Shown here: positions 1-9,202 of the stretch, in pieces | How positions within the stretch are numbered: the first letter of the stretch is position 1 | Layout of the letters: every line of letters begins with the position of its first letter | Assembly: GCA_013416445.1 (NCBI GenBank) | Contig: JACCER010000008.1 | Coordinates: 62,001 to 126,000, forward strand | Direction of reading: 5' to 3' | DNA from: Alcaligenaceae bacterium | Lineage (GTDB): Bacteria > Pseudomonadota > Gammaproteobacteria > Burkholderiales > Burkholderiaceae_B | Length of the DNA: 64,000 bases | The notes under the pieces: model-generated | Database searches by the model: none | What the model was told of the DNA's origin: nothing | The model's input: the letters and a program-made list of their open reading frames with translations, nothing else | Translations under genes and position numbers: made by a program

Positions 1-2
1 GG

Positions 3-1118
3 CCCAAGCACACGCACGGTAATTTCCCCATCAAAGTTGTGCACGATGCGGCCATTCACTTTGAACTCAAGAAAGGCGATGTGTTTTGTTGGCCTGCTGA
101 TATGGGCTGGATTGCCGGTCCATTAGTCAGCGGCTGTGCACTGATGCGCGGTGCAACCTTGGTAACTTACGATGGTGCGCCTGACTTTCCAAACTGGGGG
201 CGCATGGGGAGCATCATCGAGCGCTATAAGGTTACGCACTATGGATCGTCTCCCACATTGATCCGCGGATTTGCCGCCAATGCAGAACTGGCCTTGGGCC
301 ACAATGTCGCCAGTATCCGCTTCTTGGTCACTGCTGGTGAAGCCATTGATCCAGAGCATTTTCTTTGGTTTCAGAAGCATTTTGGTCACGGCACCTGCCC
401 CGTTATCAACTATACCGGCGGCACCGAGGTTTCTGGCGGTCTGCTTTCCAGTGTGGTTGTCAAACCTATAGGCCCTGCGGAGTTCAATACGGCTAGTCCG
501 GGCCTGGAGGCAGATGTCATCGATGAAACAGGGCATTCCCTGGTCGATGAGGTCGGTGAGCTCGCCATACGCAAGCCTTTCATCGGTATGGCTGACTCGT
601 TCTGGAACGATGATGAACGTTATCTTGCAACCTATTGGCGTACTGTTCCTGGTATTTGGGTGCATGGGGATTTGGCTATCCGTCATCAGAATGGCTCATT
701 TCTCATACGCGGCCGTTCCGACGATACATTGAAGGTGGCTGGTAAGCGTTTGGGGCCAGCGGAAGTTGAAGAAGTCGTTTTAGAACTTGATCAGGTCAGT
801 GAAGCAGTAGCCGTGGGTGTGGACGACACCATGAAGGGGCAAAAGCTGATTGTGTTCATTATTCCGGCGCCCAACCACGGAATGCCCGAGCAAGCGCTCG
901 AGGCCTTGGTTGCCAATCAGGTTGCGGAACAAATGGGCAAGCCATTCAAGCCCGCTCGAGTCTATTGCGTCAAGCAACTGCCTAAAACCCGTAGCGCCAA
1001 GGTGATGCGGCGTGTCATCCGCAATCTGTACGCTGGCGCCCCTTTGGGGGATATGTCCTCGCTCGAAAACCCCACGGCACTCGATGAATTGAACAAGCTA
1101 TTTGGCTCTCAACGCTAA
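3..1118 (+). CDS. Acyl-CoA synthetase (AMP-forming, acetyl-CoA synthetase-like), 5'-truncated by window edge
   Basis: This is the C-terminal 371 residues of an ANL-superfamily acyl-CoA ligase, which activates a carboxylate to acyl-AMP and then acyl-CoA. The frame is open from base 3 to the window edge, so the adenylate P-loop lies outside. A GTG at 39 is only an internal codon. Visible are the PADMGWIAGP core motif, YTGGTEV (A5-like), GRSDDTLKVAGKR (hinge region) and LPKTRSAKVMRR, the C-terminal loop carrying the catalytic lysine that protein acetylation often targets. It closely resembles the full-length synthetase at 2964-4928, so the two are paralogues in one cluster. An SDR follows after 48 bases. 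The substrate is not readable from sequence; a short or medium organic acid is an inference. Confidence 0.9.
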   Translation, partial: PKHTHGNFPIKVVHDAAIHFELKKGDVFCWPADMGWIAGPLVSGCALMRGATLVTYDGAPDFPNWGRMGSIIERYKVTHYGSSPTLIRGFAANAELALGHNVASIRFLVTAGEAIDPEHFLWFQKHFGHGTCPVINYTGGTEVSGGLLSSVVVKPIGPAEFNTASPGLEADVIDETGHSLVDEVGELAIRKPFIGMADSFWNDDERYLATYWRTVPGIWVHGDLAIRHQNGSFLIRGRSDDTLKVAGKRLGPAEVEEVVLELDQVSEAVAVGVDDTMKGQKLIVFIIPAPNHGMPEQALEALVANQVAEQMGKPFKPARVYCVKQLPKTRSAKVMRRVIRNLYAGAPLGDMSSLENPTALDELNKLFGSQR

Positions 1119-1166
1119 GAATGATGCCTGGTTATTTTTGAATATTGGCTATAAGGATTCCAAATT

Positions 1167-1949
1167 ATGGATATGCAATTAGCGGGTAAGGTTGTTTTGA
1201 TTACGGGCGCATCACAAGGCATAGGTGCTGGCCTTGCCGAAGCCTTTGCTCAGGAAAAGGCGTCGCTTGTTTTGGTAGCCCGGTCGGCAGAAAAGTTGCA
1301 GGCGCTGGCTCATGGCCTGGAAGCGCGCCACAAGATTAGCGTACGCTCATTGTCAGTCGATCTGACACAGGCAGGCGCCGTAGATACCCTTATCAAAAAA
1401 TTTGGCGATATCGATATTCTCGTTAATAACGCTGGCAGTATTCCTGGCGGCAATTTGTGGGACATTGACGCCGAGCGCTGGCGCGAAGGCTGGGAACTGA
1501 AGGTCATGGGGTACATCGATATGTGCCGTGCATTTTATAAGCATATGCGCGAACGTGGCCATGGCGTTATTTTGAATAATATCGGCAATGGTGGTGAAAC
1601 CTACGACTTCGACTATATCGCTGGTACCAGCGGTAATGCTGCCCTGATGGCCTTTACCCGCGCGCTTGGCGGTAAAAGTTTGCTTCATGGGATACGCGTG
1701 GTTGGCGTCAACCCTGGCCCTGTCGCGACCGAGCGCATCGAGAAAATTCTGCGTAAGCGGGCTCAGGAAGCTTTTGGCGATGCCGAACAATATGTCAAAT
1801 TATTGGAAAAACTGCCTTTAGGGCGCGCTGCTACAGTCCAAGAAATTGCTGACCTTTTTGTTTTTTTAGCATCACCTCGCTCATCCTATACCTCTGGCGT
1901 TATCTTTACCGTCGACGGAGGGATCACCTCTAATAAGTCCATTACCTGA
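1167..1949 (+). CDS. SDR-family protein lacking the canonical catalytic Ser and Lys
   Basis: A 260-residue short-chain dehydrogenase/reductase. The Rossmann motif TGASQGIG (residues 13-20) and NNAG (87-90) are intact, and the C-terminus ends in the usual SGVIFTVDGG. The active site is unusual. Tyr150 is present, but the YxxxK lysine position reads Thr154 (YIAGTSGNAAL), and the NISS serine segment reads LNNIGNGG. The protein may therefore bind NAD(P) and act by altered chemistry, or be non-catalytic. It lies between two acyl-CoA synthetases and a crotonase, so an acyl-CoA substrate (3-hydroxyacyl-CoA) is plausible by context only. ATG start at 1167 follows AAGGA at 1153-1157 with suitable spacing. 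Confidence 0.85.
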   Translation: MDMQLAGKVVLITGASQGIGAGLAEAFAQEKASLVLVARSAEKLQALAHGLEARHKISVRSLSVDLTQAGAVDTLIKKFGDIDILVNNAGSIPGGNLWDIDAERWREGWELKVMGYIDMCRAFYKHMRERGHGVILNNIGNGGETYDFDYIAGTSGNAALMAFTRALGGKSLLHGIRVVGVNPGPVATERIEKILRKRAQEAFGDAEQYVKLLEKLPLGRAATVQEIADLFVFLASPRSSYTSGVIFTVDGGITSNKSIT

Positions 1950-2002
1950 ATTTCATTGACAGTGGCTAGCCCGATTCGCGGGTGGCACATATAGGAGACA
2001 AC

Positions 2003-2818
2003 ATGACAACAACTAACCGCTATACCGGCTATAAGAATATTCTTTTTGATTATCCTGCACCCCATGTTCTGCGTTTGACGCTTAGCAACCCAGAACGCTT
2101 GAATTCGCTTGATGCAATTGGCCACAGGGAAATTGCCGATGTCTGGAAAGAGATCGACACGGATCCCGATGTTAGTGCAGTGATTCTGTGCGGCGAAGGA
2201 AAAGCTTTTTCGGCAGGTGGCGACTTCGATATGATCGATGAAATGGTAAACGATCACGAGACTCGTTGCCGAGTTTGGCGCGAGGCGCGGGATTTGGTTT
2301 ATAACATCATTAATTGCTCCAAGCCCATTGTGTCTGCTATTCATGGCCCTGCCGTAGGCGCTGGTTTGGTAGCAGCGCTTTTGTCTGATATTTCCATTGC
2401 CGCCAACAATGCTCGTATTGTTGATGGTCATACACGACTAGGCGTTGCCGCTGGCGATCACGCTGCCATTGTATGGCCTTTGCTGTGCGGCATGGCCAAG
2501 GCCAAATATTATCTCTTGCTTTGCGAGCCTATTAATGGGAAAAAAGCCGAAGAAATAGGCTTGGTTTCCCTTGCCGTCGAAGAGGCCGAACTACAGGACA
2601 AGGCGTTGGAAATAGCCAAGCGCTTGGCAACAGGCGCGCCTTCAGCAATTCGCTGGACCAAATATTCACTGAATAACTGGCTACGTCAGGCAGGCCCCAT
2701 TTTCGATGCTTCGCTGGCGCTGGAAATGCTCGGTTTTGGAGGCCCAGAGGCTCGCGAGGGTCTGGCATCGTATCGTGAAAAGCGCAGCCCGGTATTTTCG
2801 CAAAAGACGCCTGTCTGA
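2003..2818 (+). CDS. Enoyl-CoA hydratase/isomerase (crotonase) family protein
   Basis: A 271-residue crotonase-fold protein. Oxyanion-hole segments are recognisable ([13 protein letters not shown] and [13 protein letters not shown]). The segment that in classical hydratases reads PEIxLG and holds the first catalytic Glu reads [13 protein letters not shown] here, so simple hydration of trans-2-enoyl-CoA is uncertain; isomerase or hydrolase activity is possible. I prefer ATG 2003 because AGGAG at 1993-1997 sits 5 bases upstream; an in-frame GTG at 1982 would place that Shine-Dalgarno sequence inside the gene. It follows the SDR by 53 bases and belongs to the acyl-CoA cluster. Confidence 0.88.
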   Translation: MTTTNRYTGYKNILFDYPAPHVLRLTLSNPERLNSLDAIGHREIADVWKEIDTDPDVSAVILCGEGKAFSAGGDFDMIDEMVNDHETRCRVWREARDLVYNIINCSKPIVSAIHGPAVGAGLVAALLSDISIAANNARIVDGHTRLGVAAGDHAAIVWPLLCGMAKAKYYLLLCEPINGKKAEEIGLVSLAVEEAELQDKALEIAKRLATGAPSAIRWTKYSLNNWLRQAGPIFDASLALEMLGFGGPEAREGLASYREKRSPVFSQKTPV

Positions 2819-2963
2819 TTACGGTTGGATTCCGCAAGGGTTGTGCGTTGTGTGGAACAAACTTGGCAAATGCCGTGCATAGATGAAGCGTCGATTAGCT
2901 TACAGGCACAGGACTACTACTTGCGAACAGGATAATGGAAAATCTTATGGAGGTTGAAGTCAG

Positions 2964-4928
2964 GTGACAAAACTAACCGAGCAAAAGCTTGTATGGCAAC
3001 CGACGCCAACCCAGATCGCCGACAGTAATCTGGGCCGCTTTATGCGTCTACATGGCATTGCGGGTTATGAAGCCCTCCAGCAGCGGGCGAACACAGACCC
3101 GGAATGGTGGTGGAATGCAATTGCAGATCTTATCGAGTTTACCAAGCCATATGACAAGCTCCTTGATATAGAGCGCGGTTTGCCTTTTGCACGCTGGTGT
3201 GTAGGGGGCAAAACCAACATAGTCCTTAACTCTCTGGATCGGCACCGTGGGACGCCTATTTGGCAAACCCCCGCTATTCTCGGCGAAGCCGAATCAGGCA
3301 AGCTGCGTACCTGGACTTATCAGCAACTTAGCGCTGAAGTAAGCCGGCTTGCGGCCGGACTGGATCAGCTGGGCATAAAAGAGGGTGAGGTTGTTGCGGT
3401 TTTCATGCCTAACGTCAACGAGGCTATTGCAGGTTTACTGGCTATTGCAAAGATTGGTGCGGTGGTGATGCCGTTGTTCTCCGGATTCGGGGTCGAAGCC
3501 ATAGTTTCGCGCATGCTGGATTCTGAGGCAGTCGCGATACTGACGGTTGACGCCACCTCACGCCGTGGGCGTTTGGCGCCGATGAAAACGCTTGCTATAG
3601 AAGCATCCAGGCGGCTGCCATCACTGCGTCATATTATCTGTTTGAAGCAGTCCGATGTTGAAGTGCCACCGTCGCGGTTGGACGTCGATTGGGCAGGGTT
3701 GTGTGCGGGTAAGCCGTGTGATTTTCCTACCAAGGAAATGGATGCGGAAAGCCCTGTCATGCTGCTCTACACCTCGGGAACAACAGGTAAGCCTAAGGGT
3801 ACGGTGCATGATCATGCCGGCCTTGCCGCCAAATTTAGTCTTGATATCTCACTGTTCATGGACATACGTCCCGGCGATCGTGCCGTCTGGCCAAGCGATA
3901 TGGGTTGGCTCGTTGGCCCTTTGCTGGCTTTTGGTTTTACGATGGTTGGAGCGTCTTTTGTGTTGTCGGATGGTGCGCCTAATTACCCCGATCCGGGCAG
4001 AATGTGGCGTCAGGTCGAAAGCTACGGGGCAACAGTGCTTGGCCTCGCACCAACGGTAATTCGCGGGTTCATGAACGATATTGGTACTGGCGGTCACGAC
4101 ACGTCAAAGATTAGATTGTGTATTTCTACAGGCGAGGCCTGGACGCCTGATGCGTGGTGGTGGACGTTTGAACATGTACTTCACAAAAAAAGTCCAATTC
4201 TTAATTATTCTGGCGGTACAGAAATTGGGGGCGGTATCTTAAGCGGCAGCGTCGTCTGCCCAATGAAGCCTTGTGCTTTTAGCGGTCCAATACCCGGCAT
4301 GGGCGTAGATATTGTTGATGCTGAAGGTAATTCACTGCCTGATAATACCGTAGGCGAACTTGTGTTACGCAAGATGTCCATTGGCCTGACAAGAGGGCTT
4401 TGGAACGACCCTGAGCGTTATCTTGACAGTTATTGGCGAGATATTCCTGGGGTATGGCGGCAGGGCGACTGGGCAGTGCGCGACAGCGATGGGTTTTGGT
4501 ATGTTTTGGGGCGTTCTGATGACACGCTAAAAATAGCGGGGAAGCGAACAGGGCCATCTGAAGTGGAAGGGCTGCTGACCGCTACAGGAAAAGTTCTTGA
4601 AGTTGCAGCCATTGGGATTCCTGATCGGGTCAAGGGTGAGGCTGTAGCTTGCGTCGTGGTGCTTGGCAACGGCGTAATTTTCAACGAAGGCCTTAATAAC
4701 GAACTCCAGAGCGCCATTGTAGAGGGGCTGGGTTATCCTTATAAGCCCCTGTTCATATTGCCTGTCCAAGATCTTCCGAAGACACGCAATATGAAAGTAA
4801 TGCGACGTCTGGTCAAGGCAGCTTGCCTTGGGAAGCCGCTGGGCGATACGTCTTCGTTGGTCAACCCCGACGCGCTACAAGGGATATCTGAAGCATCATT
4901 ACAAGTGCGTCAGTTGATAGATGCTTGA
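2964..4928 (+). CDS. Acyl-CoA synthetase, acetyl-CoA synthetase-like (full length)
   Basis: A 654-residue AMP-forming acyl-CoA ligase of the length of acetyl/propionyl-CoA synthetases. It has the N-terminal ACS cap (FARWCVGGKTNIVLNSLDRH, about residues 73-92), the P-loop YTSGTTGKPKG, PSDMGWLVGP, YSGGTEIGGG, GRSDDTLKIAGKR and the C-terminal catalytic-lysine loop LPKTRNMKVMRR. In that loop the residue before Lys is Met where Acs usually has Gly. The GTG start at 2964 is supported by GGAGG at 2949-2953; the ATG at 2947 runs into a stop within six codons. A hotdog thioesterase follows 90 bases later. The two ligases in one cluster suggest activation of a catabolic intermediate; the substrate is unknown. 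Confidence 0.92.
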   Translation: MTKLTEQKLVWQPTPTQIADSNLGRFMRLHGIAGYEALQQRANTDPEWWWNAIADLIEFTKPYDKLLDIERGLPFARWCVGGKTNIVLNSLDRHRGTPIWQTPAILGEAESGKLRTWTYQQLSAEVSRLAAGLDQLGIKEGEVVAVFMPNVNEAIAGLLAIAKIGAVVMPLFSGFGVEAIVSRMLDSEAVAILTVDATSRRGRLAPMKTLAIEASRRLPSLRHIICLKQSDVEVPPSRLDVDWAGLCAGKPCDFPTKEMDAESPVMLLYTSGTTGKPKGTVHDHAGLAAKFSLDISLFMDIRPGDRAVWPSDMGWLVGPLLAFGFTMVGASFVLSDGAPNYPDPGRMWRQVESYGATVLGLAPTVIRGFMNDIGTGGHDTSKIRLCISTGEAWTPDAWWWTFEHVLHKKSPILNYSGGTEIGGGILSGSVVCPMKPCAFSGPIPGMGVDIVDAEGNSLPDNTVGELVLRKMSIGLTRGLWNDPERYLDSYWRDIPGVWRQGDWAVRDSDGFWYVLGRSDDTLKIAGKRTGPSEVEGLLTATGKVLEVAAIGIPDRVKGEAVACVVVLGNGVIFNEGLNNELQSAIVEGLGYPYKPLFILPVQDLPKTRNMKVMRRLVKAACLGKPLGDTSSLVNPDALQGISEASLQVRQLIDA

Positions 4929-5018
4929 TGTAGGGTATTAAAAAATCCCCGTACAAATCACCAAGGGCAGCTCGACAACAGCGAGCATATAGAGCAATTT
5001 TTTTGAGGGCGAAGCACA

Positions 5019-5432
5019 GTGAACGAGGAAGTCGCGAAACAAGCTTTTGAGCATGCACTGGAAACATACGAGCAGGACTTCGGACGTTTTTTTCTTGCCA
5101 AGCTGTATGGTTTGGCTTTCACTTATGAAAAGGACACTTGTCTGGTTGAAATGGAAATCAAGGATTTCATGTTCAATCCTCAAGGTTCAGTACATGGCGG
5201 TGTACTTGCGTTTGTGCTGGATGTGTCTATGGGCCATTTACTGAAGCATGAAATCGGGGCAGGCGTTACGCTGGAAATGAATATGCAGTTTGCCCGAGCT
5301 GCGCGTGAAGGAACGCTTTATGCCCGAGGCAGCTTTACCAAGCGAGGCCGGGAAGTTTGCTTCTTGCGCTCGGATGCATTTGTAGACGATAAGCTGATTG
5401 CCACTGCAAGCTCGACATGGAAGGTGTTGTGA
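5019..5432 (+). CDS. PaaI-type hotdog-fold thioesterase
   Basis: A 137-residue single hotdog domain. The segment NPQGSVHGGVLAFVLDVSMG (about residues 48-67) is the PaaI/HGG thioesterase signature: His-Gly-Gly at the start of the central helix followed by an acidic residue. Such enzymes hydrolyse acyl-CoA thioesters and often release CoA trapped in dead-end intermediates of aromatic or fatty acid catabolism. GTG start at 5019 preceded by GAGGG at 5005-5009. It is the last plus-strand gene of the acyl-CoA cluster and converges on the Bug gene at 5532. Substrate cannot be read from the sequence. Confidence 0.85.
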   Translation: MNEEVAKQAFEHALETYEQDFGRFFLAKLYGLAFTYEKDTCLVEMEIKDFMFNPQGSVHGGVLAFVLDVSMGHLLKHEIGAGVTLEMNMQFARAAREGTLYARGSFTKRGREVCFLRSDAFVDDKLIATASSTWKVL

Positions 5433-5473
5433 GCTTGGTTTTGCCATGGCTGTACGTCAGATGAGCGCCGCCA

Positions 5474-5497
5474 GGCGGGTATGTCGGCCAACCCGCC
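5474..5497. terminator. Hairpin between convergent genes, possible terminator
   Basis: Perfect 7-bp inverted repeat GGCGGGT / ACCCGCC with a 10-base loop, in the 99-base gap between the thioesterase (+) and the Bug gene (-). There is no adjacent T-run, so it may slow RNA polymerase or protect 3' ends rather than act as a classical intrinsic terminator. Confidence 0.35.
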
Positions 5498-5531
5498 CAG
5501 CTTGCCGACGGTGTATTTGCACGTTTTTTAC

Positions 5532-6503
5532 CTATTCCTGGCGTAGGTTGGCGCGCTCGGCTAAATCACGGAACATATCGCCTTCGCGTTTCATGCGGGC
5601 GCTCAACTGAGCCGGGGTGCCGCTGGACATGACATAGCCCGATGCGGCCATTTGTTCCATGAAATCTTTGTCCTGAGCAATTGACTGCGTTGCCAGTGCA
5701 AGCTTTTGAACAACCGGCGCAGGGGTTCCTGCGGGTCCTAGCAGGCCCAGCCAGCCGGTGAATTCAAAATCTTTGTAGCCAGACTCCATCATGGTCGGTA
5801 CATCAGGGAACATGGGGTTACGTACGGCCGAAGTCACCGCCAAAGCGCGGACTTTACCGCCGTTGACCTGGTTTCTTGCTGTTGTGTTCAGGTCGAATAC
5901 AACTGAAATACGGCCTGCCATGAGATCGGTAAGCGCCGGGGCGTTGCCTTTATAGGGAACATGAGTGAGCTTGACATTGGCCTTGTCAGCCAGCAGTTCT
6001 CCGGACAAATGATTGGAAGCCCCTACACCGGCTGACCCATAGGTGATAGACCCTGGGTTGGCTTTGGCCTGCGCAATGAGATCGGCAACGGTTTTATATG
6101 GAGACTCGCTATTGACCAGCAAGACATTGGTGTAGTCGACCACAGTCCCTATGGGAGAAAAATCTTTTGCAGGATCAAACGGAGTTTTTGTAATTGCTGG
6201 CGTAATGGTTACCGTTGGGCTGGCAACAAAATACAAGGTGTAGCCATCTGGCGCGGCCTTGACCACGGCCTGGGCTGCAATCGTGCCGCTTGCGCCGCCC
6301 CGATTTTCGACAACCACGCTTTGCTTCAGTAAGGTTCCAAGCTTTTGCGCAAAGGCGCGCGCTACGATATCGACTGAGCCTCCTGGGGAATAACCCACCA
6401 TCAATCGTATTGGTTGAACAGGAAAGTCGGTGGCATAGCTTGCTGTTGTGGCCGACACCGAACAAACCAGGCCGGCCAGGCCCTTGATCAGTAATTGATT
6501 CAT
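5532..6503 (-). CDS. Bug/TctC-family tripartite tricarboxylate transporter substrate-binding protein
   Basis: A 323-residue periplasmic binding protein of the Bug family, which binds carboxylates or related small polar ligands. The N-terminus MNQLLIKGLAGLVCSVSATT is a Sec signal peptide, cleaved near SYA|TDFP. The diagnostic first-domain segment follows, YSPGGSVDIVARAFA, then PYKGNAPALTDLMAGRISVVF. Start at 6503 chosen because GGAGA precedes it on the minus strand and the signal peptide begins there; the longer frame to 6632 adds a non-hydrophobic 43-residue extension. Immediately upstream lies a broken TctA gene, so this receptor has no intact membrane partner here and must share one encoded elsewhere or act in sensing. 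Confidence 0.92.
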   Translation of the reverse strand: MNQLLIKGLAGLVCSVSATTASYATDFPVQPIRLMVGYSPGGSVDIVARAFAQKLGTLLKQSVVVENRGGASGTIAAQAVVKAAPDGYTLYFVASPTVTITPAITKTPFDPAKDFSPIGTVVDYTNVLLVNSESPYKTVADLIAQAKANPGSITYGSAGVGASNHLSGELLADKANVKLTHVPYKGNAPALTDLMAGRISVVFDLNTTARNQVNGGKVRALAVTSAVRNPMFPDVPTMMESGYKDFEFTGWLGLLGPAGTPAPVVQKLALATQSIAQDKDFMEQMAASGYVMSSGTPAQLSARMKREGDMFRDLAERANLRQE

Positions 6504-6638
6504 TGTAGTCTCCGTTGTTGTTTTATTTGCCCGATATACGGGTCGAATGACTCTAGCATGTTTTGTGTGGGCGTTTGCTTTCTTGTGCCGGAATTTGAAT
6601 GACTGTTCTGTAGGCCTGGCCGCTTGAGGCATCAGGCA

Positions 6639-6943
6639 TCATCTACAAACGCTTCCTTCCGCTTTGGAAGAAAGCACTGCGCCACCGCCAGGTAACGCTA
6701 CCAGAATAGCAGTGGTCGATCCGCCATAGGCAGCTCCGTATAGATACCGGCCAGCATGATCAAGCCCGCTGTCGGCGGCAATACGTAGGTAATTGGCAGC
6801 AGCATGGCGATGGTAGGCACTGGACCGATACCAGGCAGAACACCAATTAGTGTCCCCAGTATGCACCCCAGCAGGCAATAGGTCAGATTTTCCAGTGTGA
6901 GCGCTACGGAAAACCCCAGTATCAAGTGCTCAAATATTTCCAT
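6639..6943 (-). pseudogene. TctA-family transporter remnant (frameshift plus large deletion)
   Basis: The first 68 codons (from ATG 6943) encode a typical TctA amino terminus: LTLENLTYCLLGCILGTLIG, VLPGIGPVPTIAMLLPITY, PPTAGLIMLAGIY. The expected continuation YGAAYGGSTTAILVALPG is present but in another minus frame, consistent with loss of one base near 6739. After LPG the similarity stops, and about 400 residues of a normal TctA (roughly 500 residues) are absent. The gene is dead in both frame and length. It shows that a complete tripartite tricarboxylate transporter once stood beside the Bug gene at 5532-6503. Confidence 0.85.
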
Positions 6944-7139
6944 TCCTTTTGATTAGCTATGGAAATTTATATCGTGAAGCGACGCTCTTAGGCATTAAGA
7001 CACAATAAATGCTGGAAATTAAATTAGGAACTCTGGTTTCCCCCTAAAAAATGAGGGAGTTCTAGGGAAATGACAGCTGTGATATGTCGATCCATTTCTA
7101 CCTCATGGACCTGAGCGGGGAGCGCCACCGCTGTCGTGA

Positions 7140-7604
7140 CTATTTCAAGTTTACGTCAAACTGCACGGCCAGGTCGTGCAGCCCGGCGGCCAAGGTTTCG
7201 AGATAGGTATCCAGATTGGCCCGTTCCTCTTCGGTCAGATTCGACAGCCAAGCTTTGTTCATGTCCAAACCCAGCCTATCGGCCTTGGCAAGTATGGTTT
7301 CCCCCTTTTTGGTAAGTGTCAGGGAAATGCGACGCGCGTCCAGTGGATCTATGGCGCGCTTCAGATACGACTTGTTTACGAGACCTGTTACCAGTCTGGA
7401 TACCAATGATTTTTCATAAAAGACACGGTCGACGACATCGCTATGCGCGATACCTGGCGTGCTTCTGACCGTTCTTAAAACCCGGAGCTCGCGCAATGTA
7501 AGGTGAACCTCTCTTTCATAAACCTGCGATCCTATCTTGACAACCGATTCGGATACTTGGTTGATGCGATAGCTTAAAAAAGTATTCAGACTGACCTTGC
7601 TCAT
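7140..7604 (-). CDS. MarR-family transcriptional regulator
   Basis: A 154-residue winged-helix regulator. The recognition region reads LTLRELRVLRTVRSTPGIAH followed by VVDRVFYEKSLVSRLVTGLV, and the wing reads DPLDARRISLTLTKKG, the usual MarR DxRxxxLxLTxxG pattern. MarR proteins are dimers that usually repress a divergent operon until a small ligand binds. It is divergent from the M81 peptidase at 7707 across a 102-base gap containing an inverted repeat (7636-7663), making it the probable regulator of the peptide-utilisation cluster. I chose ATG 7604 over the immediately preceding GTG 7607; the Shine-Dalgarno sequence is weak for both. Confidence 0.88.
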   Translation of the reverse strand: MSKVSLNTFLSYRINQVSESVVKIGSQVYEREVHLTLRELRVLRTVRSTPGIAHSDVVDRVFYEKSLVSRLVTGLVNKSYLKRAIDPLDARRISLTLTKKGETILAKADRLGLDMNKAWLSNLTEEERANLDTYLETLAAGLHDLAVQFDVNLK

Positions 7605-7633
7605 CACTACTCATTGCTCACGTTATTCTCAAG

Positions 7634-7663
7634 TTGATACTATTGCGGATTGACCGTAGTATC
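7634..7663. promoter_or_regulatory. Candidate MarR operator in divergent promoter
   Basis: Inverted repeat GATACTA (7636-7642) and TAGTATC (7657-7663); the half-site centres are 21 bases apart, two helical turns. The right arm begins right after a TTGACC -35-like box (7650-7655), with TAGTTT at 7674-7679 as a weak -10 for the M81 gene. TTGATACTA (7634-7642) recurs in inverted orientation at 10819-10827. Binding by the MarR at 7140-7604 is inferred from position and symmetry. Confidence 0.5.
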
Positions 7664-7706
7664 GTGCCTGGGGTAGTTTACTGTAACGGACTAAACAGGA
7701 AAGAAT

Positions 7707-9182
7707 ATGCGTTTGCTAATGGCCATGTTTAAACACGAAACCAATACCTTTTCGCCGGTACCAACGCCTTTCGAGCGATTTTTCAGGGGCAACTCCACGG
7801 CTTTGCAAGGCGATGACGCGCTGGCTGCCTATGCAGGCACGGGCAGCGCCTTGGGCGGCTATATCGACGTGGCGCAAAAGCATGGGGCTGAAATCGTGCT
7901 GCCCGTGGCAGCCGAGGCATGGCCCAGCGCTCCGGTCGATGCGCAAGCTTACGAACGCATCTGCGGCTTGATTCTTGCAGAAGTCAAAAAGGGTGGCTAT
8001 GACGGCATATTGCTTGACTTGCATGGCGCCATGGTCACTGAAACGCACGAAGATGGCGAAGGCACGTTGCTGAAGCGCTTGCGCGCCATCGACCCTGTCA
8101 CGCCGGTTGCAGTAACTTTAGACATGCATACCAATCTGTATGCCGACATTGTCGAGAATGCAACCGTGGTCACCGGCTATCACACTTACCCGCATATCGA
8201 TATGTTTGAAGCTGGCTGTCGGGCAGCCGATATCCTGATGCGCACCATTTCCGGCCAGATCAAGCCCGTCATGGCCTGGGGCAATTTACCCATGCTGCCG
8301 CATGTAATGCGTCAGGGCACCCACATGGATCCCAACAAATCATTGCAGGCCAATTGCATTGCCATGGAATCAAATCAGGCCTTGGCGGCATCGCTGTTTG
8401 TCGGCTTTCCACATGCCGATATCAGCAATGCCGGGCTAGGCGTGGTGGTGTGTACTGATGGCAACCCGGCACTTGCCGAAAAACTGCGCAATGATTTGCT
8501 GGATCAGGCCTGGCGCGCGCGCGCGGCGTTTGTGTTTGAATCCGAACCGCTGCAAGAGTCAGTGGCGCGCGCCCGGCAAATGACGTCAGGGCCGATTGTG
8601 CTGCTGGACCACTGCGACAACAGTGCATCGGGCGGCACCATGGACACCACCGTGGTGCTTGGCGAGGTCATACGCCAAGGGCTTAGCAATGCCGTGTTCT
8701 ATGCCATTTACGATCCGGAAGCAGCACAGATAGCGGCGCAGGCGGGCATAGGCGCCAATATTACTTTGTCACTAGGCGGGAAGTTGGCTATGCCTGCCAT
8801 CAGCCAGGCCAGCAGCCCTATTCAGGTCAGCGGCAAGGTGAAGTTTGTTTTCGATGGTCTTTACCGTAATCATGGCCCTATGTACAAGGGGGTGCTCAAC
8901 GACACGGGAACCACAGTGGTGCTGGATACCGGCAATATCGAAATCATCATTATTTCTCAGCACCAAGAACCATTCGACATCAGTTGCCTGCAGTCCGTCG
9001 GCATCGATCCCTTCAAAAAACGTTATGTCATCCTGAAAAGCCGGGTGCATTGGCGCGCGGGCTTTGGCAACATGGCGCGCGAAGTGGTCGAGTGCAACGG
9101 GCTAGGGGTAACGACATCCGATTACAGTCAGCTGGAATTCAAGCATGTGCGCCGCCCCATCTATCCACTTGATGCTCTTTAA
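7707..9182 (+). CDS. M81 family metallopeptidase (MlrC/microcystinase C-like), copy 1
   Basis: A 491-residue M81 metallopeptidase. The family type, MlrC, hydrolyses linearised microcystin fragments in the cytosol; most homologues have unknown substrates. Visible family marks are the N-terminal FKHETNTFSPVPTPFERF, LDLHGAM (103-109), LDMHTN (138-143) and GYHTYPHID (157-165). Asp139, His141 and His163 are the presumed zinc ligands by comparison with MlrC. The C-terminal half holds DNSASGGTMDTT and RVHWRAGFG. No signal peptide, so cytosolic. ATG 7707 follows AGGAAAG. It is the first gene of the operon, 20 bases ahead of the gamma-glutamyltransferase. It is a close paralogue of 19574-21052 and more distant from 21073-22569. 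Confidence 0.92.
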   Translation: MRLLMAMFKHETNTFSPVPTPFERFFRGNSTALQGDDALAAYAGTGSALGGYIDVAQKHGAEIVLPVAAEAWPSAPVDAQAYERICGLILAEVKKGGYDGILLDLHGAMVTETHEDGEGTLLKRLRAIDPVTPVAVTLDMHTNLYADIVENATVVTGYHTYPHIDMFEAGCRAADILMRTISGQIKPVMAWGNLPMLPHVMRQGTHMDPNKSLQANCIAMESNQALAASLFVGFPHADISNAGLGVVVCTDGNPALAEKLRNDLLDQAWRARAAFVFESEPLQESVARARQMTSGPIVLLDHCDNSASGGTMDTTVVLGEVIRQGLSNAVFYAIYDPEAAQIAAQAGIGANITLSLGGKLAMPAISQASSPIQVSGKVKFVFDGLYRNHGPMYKGVLNDTGTTVVLDTGNIEIIIISQHQEPFDISCLQSVGIDPFKKRYVILKSRVHWRAGFGNMAREVVECNGLGVTTSDYSQLEFKHVRRPIYPLDAL

Positions 9183-9202
9183 AATCTAGCACCGGAGTCT
9201 CC

